From: an uncultured Bacteroidaceae bacterium | GTDB taxonomy: Bacteria; Bacteroidota; Bacteroidia; Bacteroidales; Bacteroidaceae | Direction of reading: 5' to 3' | Assembly (NCBI GenBank): GCA_934426255.1 | Contig: CAKRYD010000002.1 | Coordinates: forward strand, 1-64,000 | DNA: 64,000 nt | The notes under the pieces: model-generated | Databases searched by the model: none | What the model was told of the DNA's origin: nothing | The model's input: only the letters and a program-made list of their open reading frames with translations | In this document: positions 41,883 through 51,128 of the stretch, piece after piece | How the letters are laid out: each line of letters opens with the position of its first letter | Numbering within the stretch: position 1 is the first letter of the stretch | Program-made: the position numbers and the translations under genes

Positions 41883-43925
41883 TTACTCATTGATAAATGG
41901 CAATGCCGAATAATCGCGGCTATAGCGAAGCATTTGATCTTCATAGCTTTCGTCATACGAAATCGTTACATCGGTGATATTGCCCTTTTCATCCTTAACA
42001 GCCGTATAAACGGGATTGATAAATCCTTTGTAGGGACTGATATTCAGTTTGGCATAGCGTTCCAGCACTTCCTTATGGAGCTCTGGGTTAACCTTTACAC
42101 CATAAGTTTCAACCAGGTTGCGAGCCGATTTAAAATCGCCTTCGCTCTTGATGCGTTGTACTTCGGCCAACAGTTTTCCGAACAAACCGCGCAGAGCCTC
42201 ATAATCATTGATTTTTACATAAGTTTTGCCATCCTTTTTAACAAGCTCTATCACCTTATCGGATTTTCCCTGCTCATAAGCCCAGTGCGAAATGAATGAA
42301 CGATTGCGCATATGAGCCTCTTCAATGTTATCGCCCGGTTTGATGCGAACGAGCTGAGTCATCAGGCCATTCATGATATAGGTATAGTAGTTTGACTTAT
42401 ATGCCTCAGCGTCGGGAACCAATCCGAGCTCCACCATTTTCGGGTCTGCCAGATAATACAATGCGAAGAGGTCGGCACGTCCCTCCTCAATGGTTGAGCC
42501 ATATGCACGCAACGAATCATCAGAAACGCCGGGCAGCAGCTTGCCGCTACCATGTCCCAGACATTCGTGCAAATCGGTATGCAAGTCATCACACTCATCA
42601 CCATACTTGTCTATCAAATCAAGTGTTTCTTTATCGATAACAAACTCAGCACCAAAGCCATTTCCATGAGCTGCCTTGTTGTAAGCATCGGTCAGATTGC
42701 CGATGGTCACGCTCTTGGAGCCATATTCCTTGCGAATCCAATTTGAATTGGGCAGGTTTATACCTATGGCCGTCGATGGATAAAGGTCTCCGGCAAGAAT
42801 CGCGGCCGTAATTACCTTGGCACTGATACCCTTGCATTTTTCTTTCTTAAAGCGACTGTCAACCGGTGAGTTGTCTTCAAACCATTGGGCATTCTTGCTC
42901 AACTTCTCTGTCCGCGCTGTAGCTTCCAGATTCTTGAAATTGACAATGGCTTCCCAGCTTCCTTTCAAGCCAAGGGGATCACCGTATACTTCTGTAAATC
43001 CGTTTGTAAAATCAACGAGTCCCTTTGTGTCTTTCACCCAATCAATGGCATACTCATCAAAGGTTCTCAGATTACCTGTCTTGTAATATTCTATCAACTT
43101 GCGAATCACCTCTTTCTGCTCTTCCGTATCAGCTACAGGAATAGCCTTTTCCAGCCAATAGACAATCTTTGTCAAAGCCGATCCATACAGGCCATCGGTA
43201 GTCCACTTCTTTTCAACCAACCGGCCGTTTTCTTTCACCAACCGGCTGTTCAAGCCATACATCACCGGCTCGGGGTCGTTTTTGTCTCTCAAATTGTCAT
43301 AGAACTTTTCTGCCTCGACCTGTGTCACACCTTCGCCATAAAAATTTTCGGCCGAAGTGAGCAGCAAGTCATCGCCATCCTTTTGGTTGACACGCATTTT
43401 CATAATTGACGGGTCAAAAATAACAGGAAACACCTCGTCACAAAGCTGGTCAACCGTCTGCCCCTGTAACAAAGGAAGTTTGGAAGCATCTACCGAACGA
43501 AGAGCATCGCGAAAAAACGTTTCCGTGAACTCCGGTTTAAATTTTGCTGATCCGTAATGATGATGGATGCCACTGCTGAACCAAACACGTTTAAGATATT
43601 CGGCCATAGCTTTAAAGTCCTTGCTTTCACGATCGCCTTTCCAATCGGTATAGACAGTCTCCAGCATTTTCCGGATACGCAGGTTGTAACGTCCGTTTTG
43701 GTCAAAGTAGATGTCACGTCCATACAGGGCCGCCTCTTGCAGATAATAGATCAGTTTCTTTTGTTTCAAAGTAAGTTTGTCAAAGCCTTCAACCTTGTAG
43801 CGCAACATCTGAATGTCGGCAAACTTTTCATCGGCATACTGAAAATCATCGGCCGCTTTTTTCACATCGCTGCAGGCCGTCATCAATCCCGTCATGGTCA
43901 TGAGCAGAAAAAATTTTAGTTTCAT
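41883..43925 (-). CDS. secreted M49 dipeptidyl-peptidase III
   Basis: This 680-residue predicted lipoprotein (lipobox LMTACS, no acidic export signal after it) has the M49 zinc motif HECLGH (453-458) and second motif EEGRAD (480-485). The family releases dipeptides from the N-terminus of oligopeptides. The Cys in HECLGH and the signal peptide are seen in Bacteroides-type members. It is likely periplasm-facing, finishing digestion of imported peptides. Confidence 0.92.
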   Translation of the reverse strand: MKLKFFLLMTMTGLMTACSDVKKAADDFQYADEKFADIQMLRYKVEGFDKLTLKQKKLIYYLQEAALYGRDIYFDQNGRYNLRIRKMLETVYTDWKGDRESKDFKAMAEYLKRVWFSSGIHHHYGSAKFKPEFTETFFRDALRSVDASKLPLLQGQTVDQLCDEVFPVIFDPSIMKMRVNQKDGDDLLLTSAENFYGEGVTQVEAEKFYDNLRDKNDPEPVMYGLNSRLVKENGRLVEKKWTTDGLYGSALTKIVYWLEKAIPVADTEEQKEVIRKLIEYYKTGNLRTFDEYAIDWVKDTKGLVDFTNGFTEVYGDPLGLKGSWEAIVNFKNLEATARTEKLSKNAQWFEDNSPVDSRFKKEKCKGISAKVITAAILAGDLYPSTAIGINLPNSNWIRKEYGSKSVTIGNLTDAYNKAAHGNGFGAEFVIDKETLDLIDKYGDECDDLHTDLHECLGHGSGKLLPGVSDDSLRAYGSTIEEGRADLFALYYLADPKMVELGLVPDAEAYKSNYYTYIMNGLMTQLVRIKPGDNIEEAHMRNRSFISHWAYEQGKSDKVIELVKKDGKTYVKINDYEALRGLFGKLLAEVQRIKSEGDFKSARNLVETYGVKVNPELHKEVLERYAKLNISPYKGFINPVYTAVKDEKGNITDVTISYDESYEDQMLRYSRDYSALPFINE

Positions 43926-43997
43926 AAATCTATATAGAAGGTTATTATTTCAACTTGCGTCAAAGTGTGTTCCAATCAAAAACAACGCAGAACCTCG

Positions 43998-44005
43998 CAA
44001 AGTTA
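43998..44005 (-). promoter_or_regulatory. -7 box for the dipeptidyl-peptidase III gene
   Basis: On the minus strand this reads TAACTTTG, with a TTG 21 bases upstream (44029-44027), 72 bases before the start. The 594-base gap 43926-44519 also holds the fimbrial promoter region; the part between (44030-44370) shows no gene or clear structure. Confidence 0.55.
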
Positions 44006-44383
44006 CACCTTTTTACGCACACTCGCAAAAGTTGCCATTGAAAACGCTCTTGTTTCACCTCTATTTTGTTCTTGATTTTAAAGATTGGGGAGCTTCCTTG
44101 ATTTTTCCAAAATCCGCTTTTTCTTGAAAAGTTGTTCTTTTGTTTTGGAACAAGGACTATTCTGAAACAAGGAGAATCTGAAATAAGTCAATAAGAAATT
44201 CACATCCATCAAGTGCTTTTTCACTCATCAATTGAAATCCGATACCCATTGTCATAAAAGCAGCCTTCCACGCTCACTATGCAAAAGAGGTTTTAGCAAC
44301 CCGAGATGCCAAAATATCACCGATAATTTTCCAAGCCTTGTTATTTTGCATCAACACGCAACCGTTTACCTGTTTTAACGTTC

Positions 44384-44419
44384 GGGGGGGGTAATTTTGC
44401 ACTCTCATTTTTAATTTTG
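44384..44419 (+). promoter_or_regulatory. fimbrial operon promoter region with G8 tract
   Basis: Eight consecutive G (44384-44391) directly abut a TAATTTTG -7 box (44392-44399). A second TAATTTTG follows at 44412-44419. No clear TTG lies upstream of the first box, so the G tract occupies the spacer where promoter spacing is set. Slipped-strand change in tract length could switch the operon. The leader to the ATG at 44520 includes a small hairpin (TTACGG / CCGTAA, 44449-44487). Confidence 0.6.
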
Positions 44420-44519
44420 CATTAGGAAAGAAATTAATAAGGTGCATTTTACGGTTATATCATTACTTCTGTGATGGATAGCCGTAATATTATGCGATTC
44501 ACGCAAAAACAACTTGACG

Positions 44520-45122
44520 ATGAAAATACGGTCTGTCACATTGGCCATAGCAAGTCTCCTTTGCAGTTGTACGGCAACAGCACAAAAGTTGATTGTCAAA
44601 AACAATCTGTTTTATGATTTTGCCATGTCTGCAAGAAACGGCAGTCCGGCATTTACGCCGAATTTCGGCATTGAGGCCTACTTGTCGCCCCATTGGACAG
44701 CGGGTTTCAACGCGGCCTATATGCCATGGCCTTCTGATTCACGCAAGGAAAAGAAATGGAAGCACCTGCTTCTGTCTCCCGAGGCACGCTATTGGTTTTG
44801 CTCTGCTTTCAGCCGTGATTTCGTAGGTTTCAATTTCATGTATGGGCACTACAATGTAGGCAAGGTACATTTCCCGTTCGGCCTTTACCCTTCACTGCGT
44901 CACAAGCGCCACCAGGGCGACATGGTGGCACTCGGAACATCCTACGGCTATTCATGGATTTTGAGCCCACACTGGAGTCTAGAAGCTGAAGCCGGATTGG
45001 ATGTCGGTTATACATGGTTTAAGAAATATGATTGTGCCCATTGCGGCACCTATTATGGTAAAGACAAGAAAGCTTTCCTGATGCCGAAAGTAGGCGTGAA
45101 TATCATATACAACATCAAATAA
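44520..45122 (+). CDS. DUF3575 protein of the fimbrial operon
   Basis: This 200-residue protein has a signal peptide (MKIRSVTLAIASLLCSCTATAQ) followed by a small outer-membrane-barrel-like fold (KNNLFYDFAMSARNGSPAFTPNFGIEAYL, YGYSWILSPHWSLEAEAGLDVGYTW). DUF3575 genes regularly head Bacteroidales type V fimbrial operons beside DUF3868 genes. The ATG at 44520 is preferred to a TTG two codons earlier. The role is probably in assembly or anchoring at the outer membrane (inference). Confidence 0.85.
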   Translation: MKIRSVTLAIASLLCSCTATAQKLIVKNNLFYDFAMSARNGSPAFTPNFGIEAYLSPHWTAGFNAAYMPWPSDSRKEKKWKHLLLSPEARYWFCSAFSRDFVGFNFMYGHYNVGKVHFPFGLYPSLRHKRHQGDMVALGTSYGYSWILSPHWSLEAEAGLDVGYTWFKKYDCAHCGTYYGKDKKAFLMPKVGVNIIYNIK

Positions 45123-45132
45123 TGCTGCGCTT

Positions 45133-46455
45133 ATGAAGAACAGAATACGCTTTACATTGCCCATCCTTTTGGGATATTGTTTATCGGCACAGGCGCAACA
45201 CCTTTTAAAAACCGAATGCCGCAAAGACGCTTTGGTCATTGATTACGAAGTATCCCTTAAAAAGCCTGCCACCGACTACTCAATGATAGTAATCCCCATG
45301 TTGTGCGGCACATCCGACACCTTGCGCCTACAGCCTTATTTGATACGCGGTGCGCGCAACGCTAGCAAAGTCCATCGCGATTTCGTACTCGGGCACAAAG
45401 GAACCGAGCCTCCCTATATCAAAGCGTCTGAAATGCCGGCCACAGTTAAAGGTCATGCAGAGATATCTTTAAAGGAACATCCTTGGGCGCGTCGTTCACC
45501 GTTGTCTCTCTGCGTTCTTGTAGAACGCGAAGGCTGCTGCAAAGTCGAAACTGTGGCCATGCAGAAAGGCAGCGAAGTAGTCTATCGCACCCCATTTACT
45601 CCGATATTCGCTCCTGTAGCCGACAATACAGGAAAAGCCGGACAGCTCCAAAAAGACAATCCAGTATTGGCACATATCTCAACCTACCGTCCTTACGACA
45701 GCACTCGCATACTGCGCAAGGAGCGAGGCATGCTGTATGTGCACTTTCCGTTGGACAAGATAGAGCTGCGACATGATTTCCGCCAAAATGCCAGCACGCT
45801 CGACCGTATCATTGACATCACACGACAAATCAAAGCCGACACAACCAGCCTTGTAAAGAAAATTCAGATAATAGGTTTGGCTTCGGTCGAAGGTTCCATC
45901 AAGCACAACAGATGGCTGGCCGGTGAGCGTGCACGAGCTCTGAAAGACTATGTGCAAGAACGATTATCATTGCCCGACAATTTGTTTGAAACAGTCAATG
46001 GAGGTGAAGCATGGACTGAGTTGCGCGATCAAGTAAACGACATCGAGTTTGAAGGACGCAACGAGGTTTTGCGCATCATTGATACAGAAGCCGATCCTGA
46101 CAAGCGAGAACGCCTGATCAAGCAATACGACAAAGGACGTGCCTACCGATACTTGCGCGACAATGTACTGAGAGACCAACGCAATTCAGGTTATCTGCGC
46201 ATCTATTACGATTATGTGCCCGATAAGGCTGCCGCTACCATCAATAAGGCAAGCGATCTACTGAAACAGGCGAAATATGCCGAAGCACTTGCTCTGCTGC
46301 AAACAGTCAAAACTGACCGTCGTTCACTGAATGCACTCGGTGTAGCTCTATACATGACCGGCCATGAAGCCGATGCTATCACCTGCTTCCAGCAGGCAGC
46401 TCACGACGGCAATGCAGATGCACGTAAAAACCTGGAACAACTGGCAAACGATTAA
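45133..46455 (+). CDS. DUF3868 / OmpA-like protein of the fimbrial operon
   Basis: This 440-residue protein has a signal peptide (to SAQAQ), an N-terminal DUF3868 region (about 20-180), an OmpA/MotB-like peptidoglycan-binding domain (IQIIGLASVEGSIKHNRWLAGERARALKDYV, about 235-340) and a short TPR-like C-terminus (LKQAKYAEALALLQTV, ALYMTGHEADAITCFQQAA). This domain order is the usual partner of DUF3575 in fimbrial operons and would tie the fimbrial apparatus to the cell wall. It starts 10 bases after the DUF3575 gene. Confidence 0.87.
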   Translation: MKNRIRFTLPILLGYCLSAQAQHLLKTECRKDALVIDYEVSLKKPATDYSMIVIPMLCGTSDTLRLQPYLIRGARNASKVHRDFVLGHKGTEPPYIKASEMPATVKGHAEISLKEHPWARRSPLSLCVLVEREGCCKVETVAMQKGSEVVYRTPFTPIFAPVADNTGKAGQLQKDNPVLAHISTYRPYDSTRILRKERGMLYVHFPLDKIELRHDFRQNASTLDRIIDITRQIKADTTSLVKKIQIIGLASVEGSIKHNRWLAGERARALKDYVQERLSLPDNLFETVNGGEAWTELRDQVNDIEFEGRNEVLRIIDTEADPDKRERLIKQYDKGRAYRYLRDNVLRDQRNSGYLRIYYDYVPDKAAATINKASDLLKQAKYAEALALLQTVKTDRRSLNALGVALYMTGHEADAITCFQQAAHDGNADARKNLEQLAND

Positions 46456-46504
46456 GCCGGTTCGCATGTTGCACTCTATTGGTTCAACCGATACTCGTCA
46501 AAAG

Positions 46505-48220
46505 ATGAAAGAGAAAACAAACAAACTCTATACAGCAATCCTTACCATTGCCGTTCTGCTTTTCGTGGGCTGTTCGGCCGATGAGGACCTGCCCACTCGC
46601 AGCCTCACGGACGACAACACGCCGGTGCAACTTTCTCTTTCATTAGGGACGTCAACAGCTGTCACCCGAATGAATGACAATGTCATCCAAGAAGAGGGTC
46701 ATGCTTTTCGCGGCATCGACAATATCATGCTGATTCCTTTTCGTGAAACAACCATAACGGGTACAACGAAGAAGACCGGTGATTTCATCGGCATGGCAAC
46801 GATGCTCAAACCTACCGAACAAAACGTATCCAACTCCTTGCCTGCCATGACAACCCGAAACACGGCTTTATACGAAGACGTTTATCTGCCTGTCAAAACC
46901 GGTGGATTCCTTTTCTATGGGAAAGCAACGCAACCGGCCATGCTCTCGGGTGATACTGAATACAACTACCACCACCGCTACGGCCGGTTGAATGTCAAGT
47001 TGGGCGGCAGTTCTTATGTCCAGGCAAGCGATTTACATTTTGCTTTGGAAGGAATCAACTCCCGACCCGACACGGAAAAAGCCCGTGCTTTAGCCGATTA
47101 CATGACCAAAATTGCCAATACAAGCATTCTCACGCAAACATGGTACAATTACCCCAACAAAGAACTCCATGCCTTATGGGAAGAATTCACATCCAACAAG
47201 GCCGGCTCGTCACTTTCTGTACAAGCACTCCTGCAAGACCTGTACAACAGATTGTCGGCTTATGAATCTGAACATATTACACCTAAAATCCGTCAAGCCA
47301 TATCAGATGGAGCCAATATAGATGCACAAGGAGCCCTTACACTGAAAGACAATTTAAGCGGCTATCCTTCCGAAATCGGGTTGCCCGATGGCGCAGCTTA
47401 CATGGAATGGGATGACGTAAACAACAATTTTGTAGAACACCCCAACACCAGCAACCTGGGTTACCAAACAGCCAATTTGTCGGACTATGTGTATCCGCCA
47501 TGCCTGTATTATTTCGTGAACAGCAGCATCCTAATATCAAACGAAACACAGCAAGACAAATATAATGGTAACAACGATTGGGAAACCATCAAGCAATATT
47601 ACGAGACTGGAACAGTCGCCCATGACACAAAGGCGGTAGCCATTTCCCGACCTGTGCAATATGCCGTAGGACGTTTCGACGTAACCGTCAAATGTAAGAA
47701 TGCAGAGCTGAACGACCACAATGATGCCCCAGTAAGTGTTCCTACTGCAGGCTTTCCCGTCACGGCGGTATTTATCGGCGGACAGAAATATGTGGATTGG
47801 AAGTTTGAACAAGTCAACACAAAAAAGTTAGATAGCATCATCTACGACAACCAAGTTAGCATTTCGGCCAAGGCGGGCATCCAGTCAGAGGCCACACACA
47901 CTTTGGTCTTGGAAACCGCGGCAGACCAGTCTTTAAGCATTGCCATAGAGCTTGAAAACAACACGGGACGTTCATTCACCGGATACAACGGGCAGATAGT
48001 CTATGCAGGAAGCAAGTTCTATTTGGTAGGACAATTGGCACCCGCGGCCAGCAAGAAAGTATTTGAACAAGACTGCAAAACGGTAGCAAATCTGGAAATC
48101 GAGAACCTCAGGAATGCCTACAACGTGATACCCGACTTGCGGGCTCCTCATCTGGAGCTGGGAGTTTCGGTAGTGTCATCATGGAGTTCTGCAGGCACAG
48201 TCGACTTACCCTTGGAATAA
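46505..48220 (+). CDS. Mfa1-type fimbrillin (type V pilin), copy 1
   Basis: This 571-residue lipoprotein precursor (lipobox FVGC23, then SADED) has an Mfa1-like N-terminal domain (AFRGIDNIMLIPF, FLFYGKA) and an Mfa1 C-terminal domain (AGFPVTAVFIGGQ, LSIAIELENNTGRSF, AGSKFYLVGQLAP). The end (NVIPDLRAPHLELGVSV) fits the donor-strand segment of type V pilins. Type V pilins are lipidated, then cleaved after an Arg so that strand exchange can polymerise them; Arg32 (LPTRS) is a possible site. The start at 46505 was chosen for the signal peptide. Confidence 0.87.
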   Translation: MKEKTNKLYTAILTIAVLLFVGCSADEDLPTRSLTDDNTPVQLSLSLGTSTAVTRMNDNVIQEEGHAFRGIDNIMLIPFRETTITGTTKKTGDFIGMATMLKPTEQNVSNSLPAMTTRNTALYEDVYLPVKTGGFLFYGKATQPAMLSGDTEYNYHHRYGRLNVKLGGSSYVQASDLHFALEGINSRPDTEKARALADYMTKIANTSILTQTWYNYPNKELHALWEEFTSNKAGSSLSVQALLQDLYNRLSAYESEHITPKIRQAISDGANIDAQGALTLKDNLSGYPSEIGLPDGAAYMEWDDVNNNFVEHPNTSNLGYQTANLSDYVYPPCLYYFVNSSILISNETQQDKYNGNNDWETIKQYYETGTVAHDTKAVAISRPVQYAVGRFDVTVKCKNAELNDHNDAPVSVPTAGFPVTAVFIGGQKYVDWKFEQVNTKKLDSIIYDNQVSISAKAGIQSEATHTLVLETAADQSLSIAIELENNTGRSFTGYNGQIVYAGSKFYLVGQLAPAASKKVFEQDCKTVANLEIENLRNAYNVIPDLRAPHLELGVSVVSSWSSAGTVDLPLE

Positions 48221-48259
48221 GATTATACAAATAAACAAACATTACAACACAAGAAAAAC

Positions 48260-50029
48260 ATGAAACTAAAACAATTCAAGAAAGTAGCCCTGCCGGGAGC
48301 AATCGCTCTCCTGGGCATGACAAGCTTTTCAGCTTGTTCATCGGATGAAAATGTAGCGGATAATAACCCTACTTTTGATGGTAAAAACGTTAAAACTCAG
48401 TTTGCCATCAACATTCCGAGAGCCGCATCACAGACACGTATGACTGCCGCCAATACACAAAACAACAGCAATTTCCTCGGAATGGAAGACGTGCTCTTGA
48501 TTCCATTCCCGGATAATGCGAAAAATGTGAGTACAAGCTCTGCCATCACATCAAAAATCAACTTATCTGACATATCAGGAAACGAATTATCAGAGAGCCA
48601 ATCATCAAAGATCTATAGTGATGTCAGCGTGCCAACAGGTACCAAAAGCTTTTTATTTTATGCTGTAGCTCCTTATGGTGCAGAAAGCGACACCTACGAT
48701 GAGAAGTTCACCAAAGGCACCTTGAATTTCACTTCGGGCAACAATGTCAGTGACATAAGTGCCAACTTGAGAGCCATCATGCCCACCAATGTTTACGGTG
48801 ATACACAATTCACTAAGTTGCTTGATGTACTCAATAATGTAGCTAAAGCAGAATACAAAGACGGTGAGGCTTGGAGTAAGATCACAGACAACGATCCGAA
48901 GAAATTATATGAAGACTTCATAACCTTGAAGACTGGTTCTGCTGCCGGCATCAAGTCTGCATTGGAAAAGCTGTATTTCGCAGTTGAGAACTACAAGACC
49001 GCCTATCCCACGTTGGTAGCCAACATACGCGCAGCCATAACAGAAGGAGGTGTTTTCTCTGTTAGTCAAGGGGCAACATATCCCAATCAATTGAAATACA
49101 GTCCCAAAACAGACACAAAGGATTGGTATCCACGCAATTTAGGTCTGCCCGATGGTGCAGTAAGCATCGCGTTTAATAACGGTGCATTCAGCAGCCAATC
49201 AAGCAGCAGTCTGATGGGACAGACAGGTTTGGATGCCACATCTCTTTGCTACCCTGCCTCATTATATTATTATGCCAACACGGATATCAGAACTTCCGAC
49301 AATGAATTTAATGATTGGCCTAAAACTACAACAGACTGGTCTACCGATGGCAAATGGACAGGGACCTGGGGTAGTGAAGTGAGTTCTTCAACACGCGCCA
49401 TAGCATTGATAGATAACATACAATATGGTGTGGCCAGTTTGAAACTGACAGTCAAATGCGCCGCAGCCAAATTAGAGGACAATCCAGATGCTAATGGTTC
49501 TAAAAGTATCAGCGTGCCCACAGAAGGTTTCCCCGTAACCGGTGTCTTGATTGGCGGACAGCCGATAAAGGTGGGTTATAACTTCGAACCGCAGGTCGCA
49601 GATGAAAACGAGTTCAACAAGACAGTCTATGACCGCGATGTCAACATCAAGGCCCAATACAATGCAGAAGGTGGAACTAACTATACTTTGGTGTTGCCCA
49701 ACAAGTTTGCAAATCACCAAAAAGTCAATATCGCCATCGAGTTGGAAAACAACACGGGCATGGAATTCCGTGGCAAAGACGGCATCATCCCTGCCGGAGA
49801 TCATTTTTATTTAGTAGGAACACTTGACCCGACAGCACCCAAGACAAGTGTGACAAATGTGAACGATGTATTCTTGTCCGATTACGAGACCACCGCAACT
49901 CTGACCATAACATCCTTAAAGAACGCCTACAATACCATACCCGACTTGCGTTCTACCAAGATGCAACTGGGTCTTTCTGTAGACCTTAAATGGACTCCGG
50001 GTCTGCAATTTGATATCAATCTCAACTAA
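48260..50029 (+). CDS. Mfa1-type fimbrillin (type V pilin), copy 2
   Basis: This 589-residue paralog of the preceding gene (lipobox FSAC26, then SSDENV) shares FLGMEDVLLIPF, FLFYAVAPYG, EGFPVTGVLIGGQ, VNIAIELENNTGMEF and AGDHFYLVGTLDP, with NTIPDLRSTKMQLGLSV near the end. It is probably the major or an alternative shaft subunit. A strong hairpin follows its stop, as expected for a highly expressed pilin within an operon. The two copies have diverged clearly, so they are not recent duplicates. Confidence 0.88.
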   Translation: MKLKQFKKVALPGAIALLGMTSFSACSSDENVADNNPTFDGKNVKTQFAINIPRAASQTRMTAANTQNNSNFLGMEDVLLIPFPDNAKNVSTSSAITSKINLSDISGNELSESQSSKIYSDVSVPTGTKSFLFYAVAPYGAESDTYDEKFTKGTLNFTSGNNVSDISANLRAIMPTNVYGDTQFTKLLDVLNNVAKAEYKDGEAWSKITDNDPKKLYEDFITLKTGSAAGIKSALEKLYFAVENYKTAYPTLVANIRAAITEGGVFSVSQGATYPNQLKYSPKTDTKDWYPRNLGLPDGAVSIAFNNGAFSSQSSSSLMGQTGLDATSLCYPASLYYYANTDIRTSDNEFNDWPKTTTDWSTDGKWTGTWGSEVSSSTRAIALIDNIQYGVASLKLTVKCAAAKLEDNPDANGSKSISVPTEGFPVTGVLIGGQPIKVGYNFEPQVADENEFNKTVYDRDVNIKAQYNAEGGTNYTLVLPNKFANHQKVNIAIELENNTGMEFRGKDGIIPAGDHFYLVGTLDPTAPKTSVTNVNDVFLSDYETTATLTITSLKNAYNTIPDLRSTKMQLGLSVDLKWTPGLQFDINLN

Positions 50030-50041
50030 GACTCATCACCG

Positions 50042-50081
50042 AAGCATCATCCCTGCCCTGCGAGCCAGGGATGATGCTTTT
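50042..50081 (+). terminator. strong intra-operon hairpin after the second pilin gene
   Basis: A perfect 14-bp stem (AAGCATCATCCCTG / CAGGGATGATGCTT) with a 10-base loop lies 13 bases after the pilin stop. Only about four T follow, so it probably attenuates transcription or protects the pilin mRNA rather than ending transcription fully, favouring pilin over the downstream anchor and tip proteins (inference). Confidence 0.7.
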
Positions 50082-50111
50082 CCAATAACCGAAAGAAAGA
50101 ACATCGTGTCC

Positions 50112-51128
50112 ATGAAACTGCTGAAGAAGATATGCCGGGGGATGTGCATCGTGACAGGACTTTTGCTGCCTGTGGCATGCAACACCATTGACGAAGACTT
50201 GAGCGACTGCGGTAAGGATTACCGTCTGGACTACAGCCTTCGACTCATCACGAACATGACAACCGAGCTGGAGACCGTACTGAATGCCGAAGCCGACAAA
50301 CCGATGGCAACCGCTTTGCATGCAAAGCTGAAAGGCATCTTCAGCGATTATGCCTACGATGTGGATCTTTCATTCTATGGCATCATGGCCGATTCGGCCT
50401 TATTGCATCACGAAAACGAAGCCATGAATGCCACCCAAAGCACCTACACCATCTACCTGCCTGTAAAGGAGTACATGCATCTGGCCCTGGCAAACATGTC
50501 CAAGGAAACGGTTGTTACGCATCGCAACGCTGCACATTGTGCCCAATCGTATATAGGGCAGACAAGACGAGATACGGTAGAAAACCACCACACAGGTCTA
50601 TTCACCGCACGCCTGCCCATGGCAGTGTCAGACACGCAAGACCAAAGCTTTTATGTTCCTCTTTATATGGCCAACAGTGCCGTTGCCCTGGTGGTCGATA
50701 CCACCAACTGCCATGTCAAAGGCATGAAAGCCTATATCACAGACATGGCCGACGGCTTTTTATTGAGAGACAGCATCTACACCTTCAACGATAATCCCAT
50801 TATCAAGACAGACGAGATTCATGCAATTTCAGGCAAACAGACCTGCTTTGCAGGCGTGTGTTTTCCTTCGCGCAATGCCAACAGCCACACAGTGCGCGCC
50901 ACTCGTGGAGAGGGCGGCCTTTGGCATATGAAGCTTTACGTGGCATTGCCCGACGGAACCGTCACGGAGAACCTGCTAAAAGTACATGAACCTCTGCTTG
51001 CCGGCAATTTGAAAATCATCAAACTGCGGCTGAAAGACAAAGGAGAAGCAGAAATGATAACAGCGGATGTCGGCATCAGTGTCACACTCGATTGGAAGCA
51101 GGGCGGCGAATACCATCCTTCTATATGA
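50112..51128 (+). CDS. FimB/Mfa2-family fimbrial anchor lipoprotein
   Basis: This 338-residue lipoprotein has the characteristic N-terminus VACNTIDEDLSDC (Cys23 lipidated) and the FimB/Mfa2 fold (YRLDYSLRLITNM, YTIYLPVKEYMHLALAN, LPMAVSDTQDQSFYVPLYMANSAVALVVD). Mfa2/FimB proteins anchor the fimbria to the outer membrane and limit its length. The start at 50112 was chosen for the signal peptide; upstream codons run through the hairpin. It ends in an ATGA overlap with the next gene. Confidence 0.88.
   Translation: MKLLKKICRGMCIVTGLLLPVACNTIDEDLSDCGKDYRLDYSLRLITNMTTELETVLNAEADKPMATALHAKLKGIFSDYAYDVDLSFYGIMADSALLHHENEAMNATQSTYTIYLPVKEYMHLALANMSKETVVTHRNAAHCAQSYIGQTRRDTVENHHTGLFTARLPMAVSDTQDQSFYVPLYMANSAVALVVDTTNCHVKGMKAYITDMADGFLLRDSIYTFNDNPIIKTDEIHAISGKQTCFAGVCFPSRNANSHTVRATRGEGGLWHMKLYVALPDGTVTENLLKVHEPLLAGNLKIIKLRLKDKGEAEMITADVGISVTLDWKQGGEYHPSI

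Noticed and set aside
43926..44519. Invertible promoter upstream of the fimbrial operon
   Set aside because: I found no pair of inverted repeats flanking a promoter; only the G8 tract and small hairpins are present.
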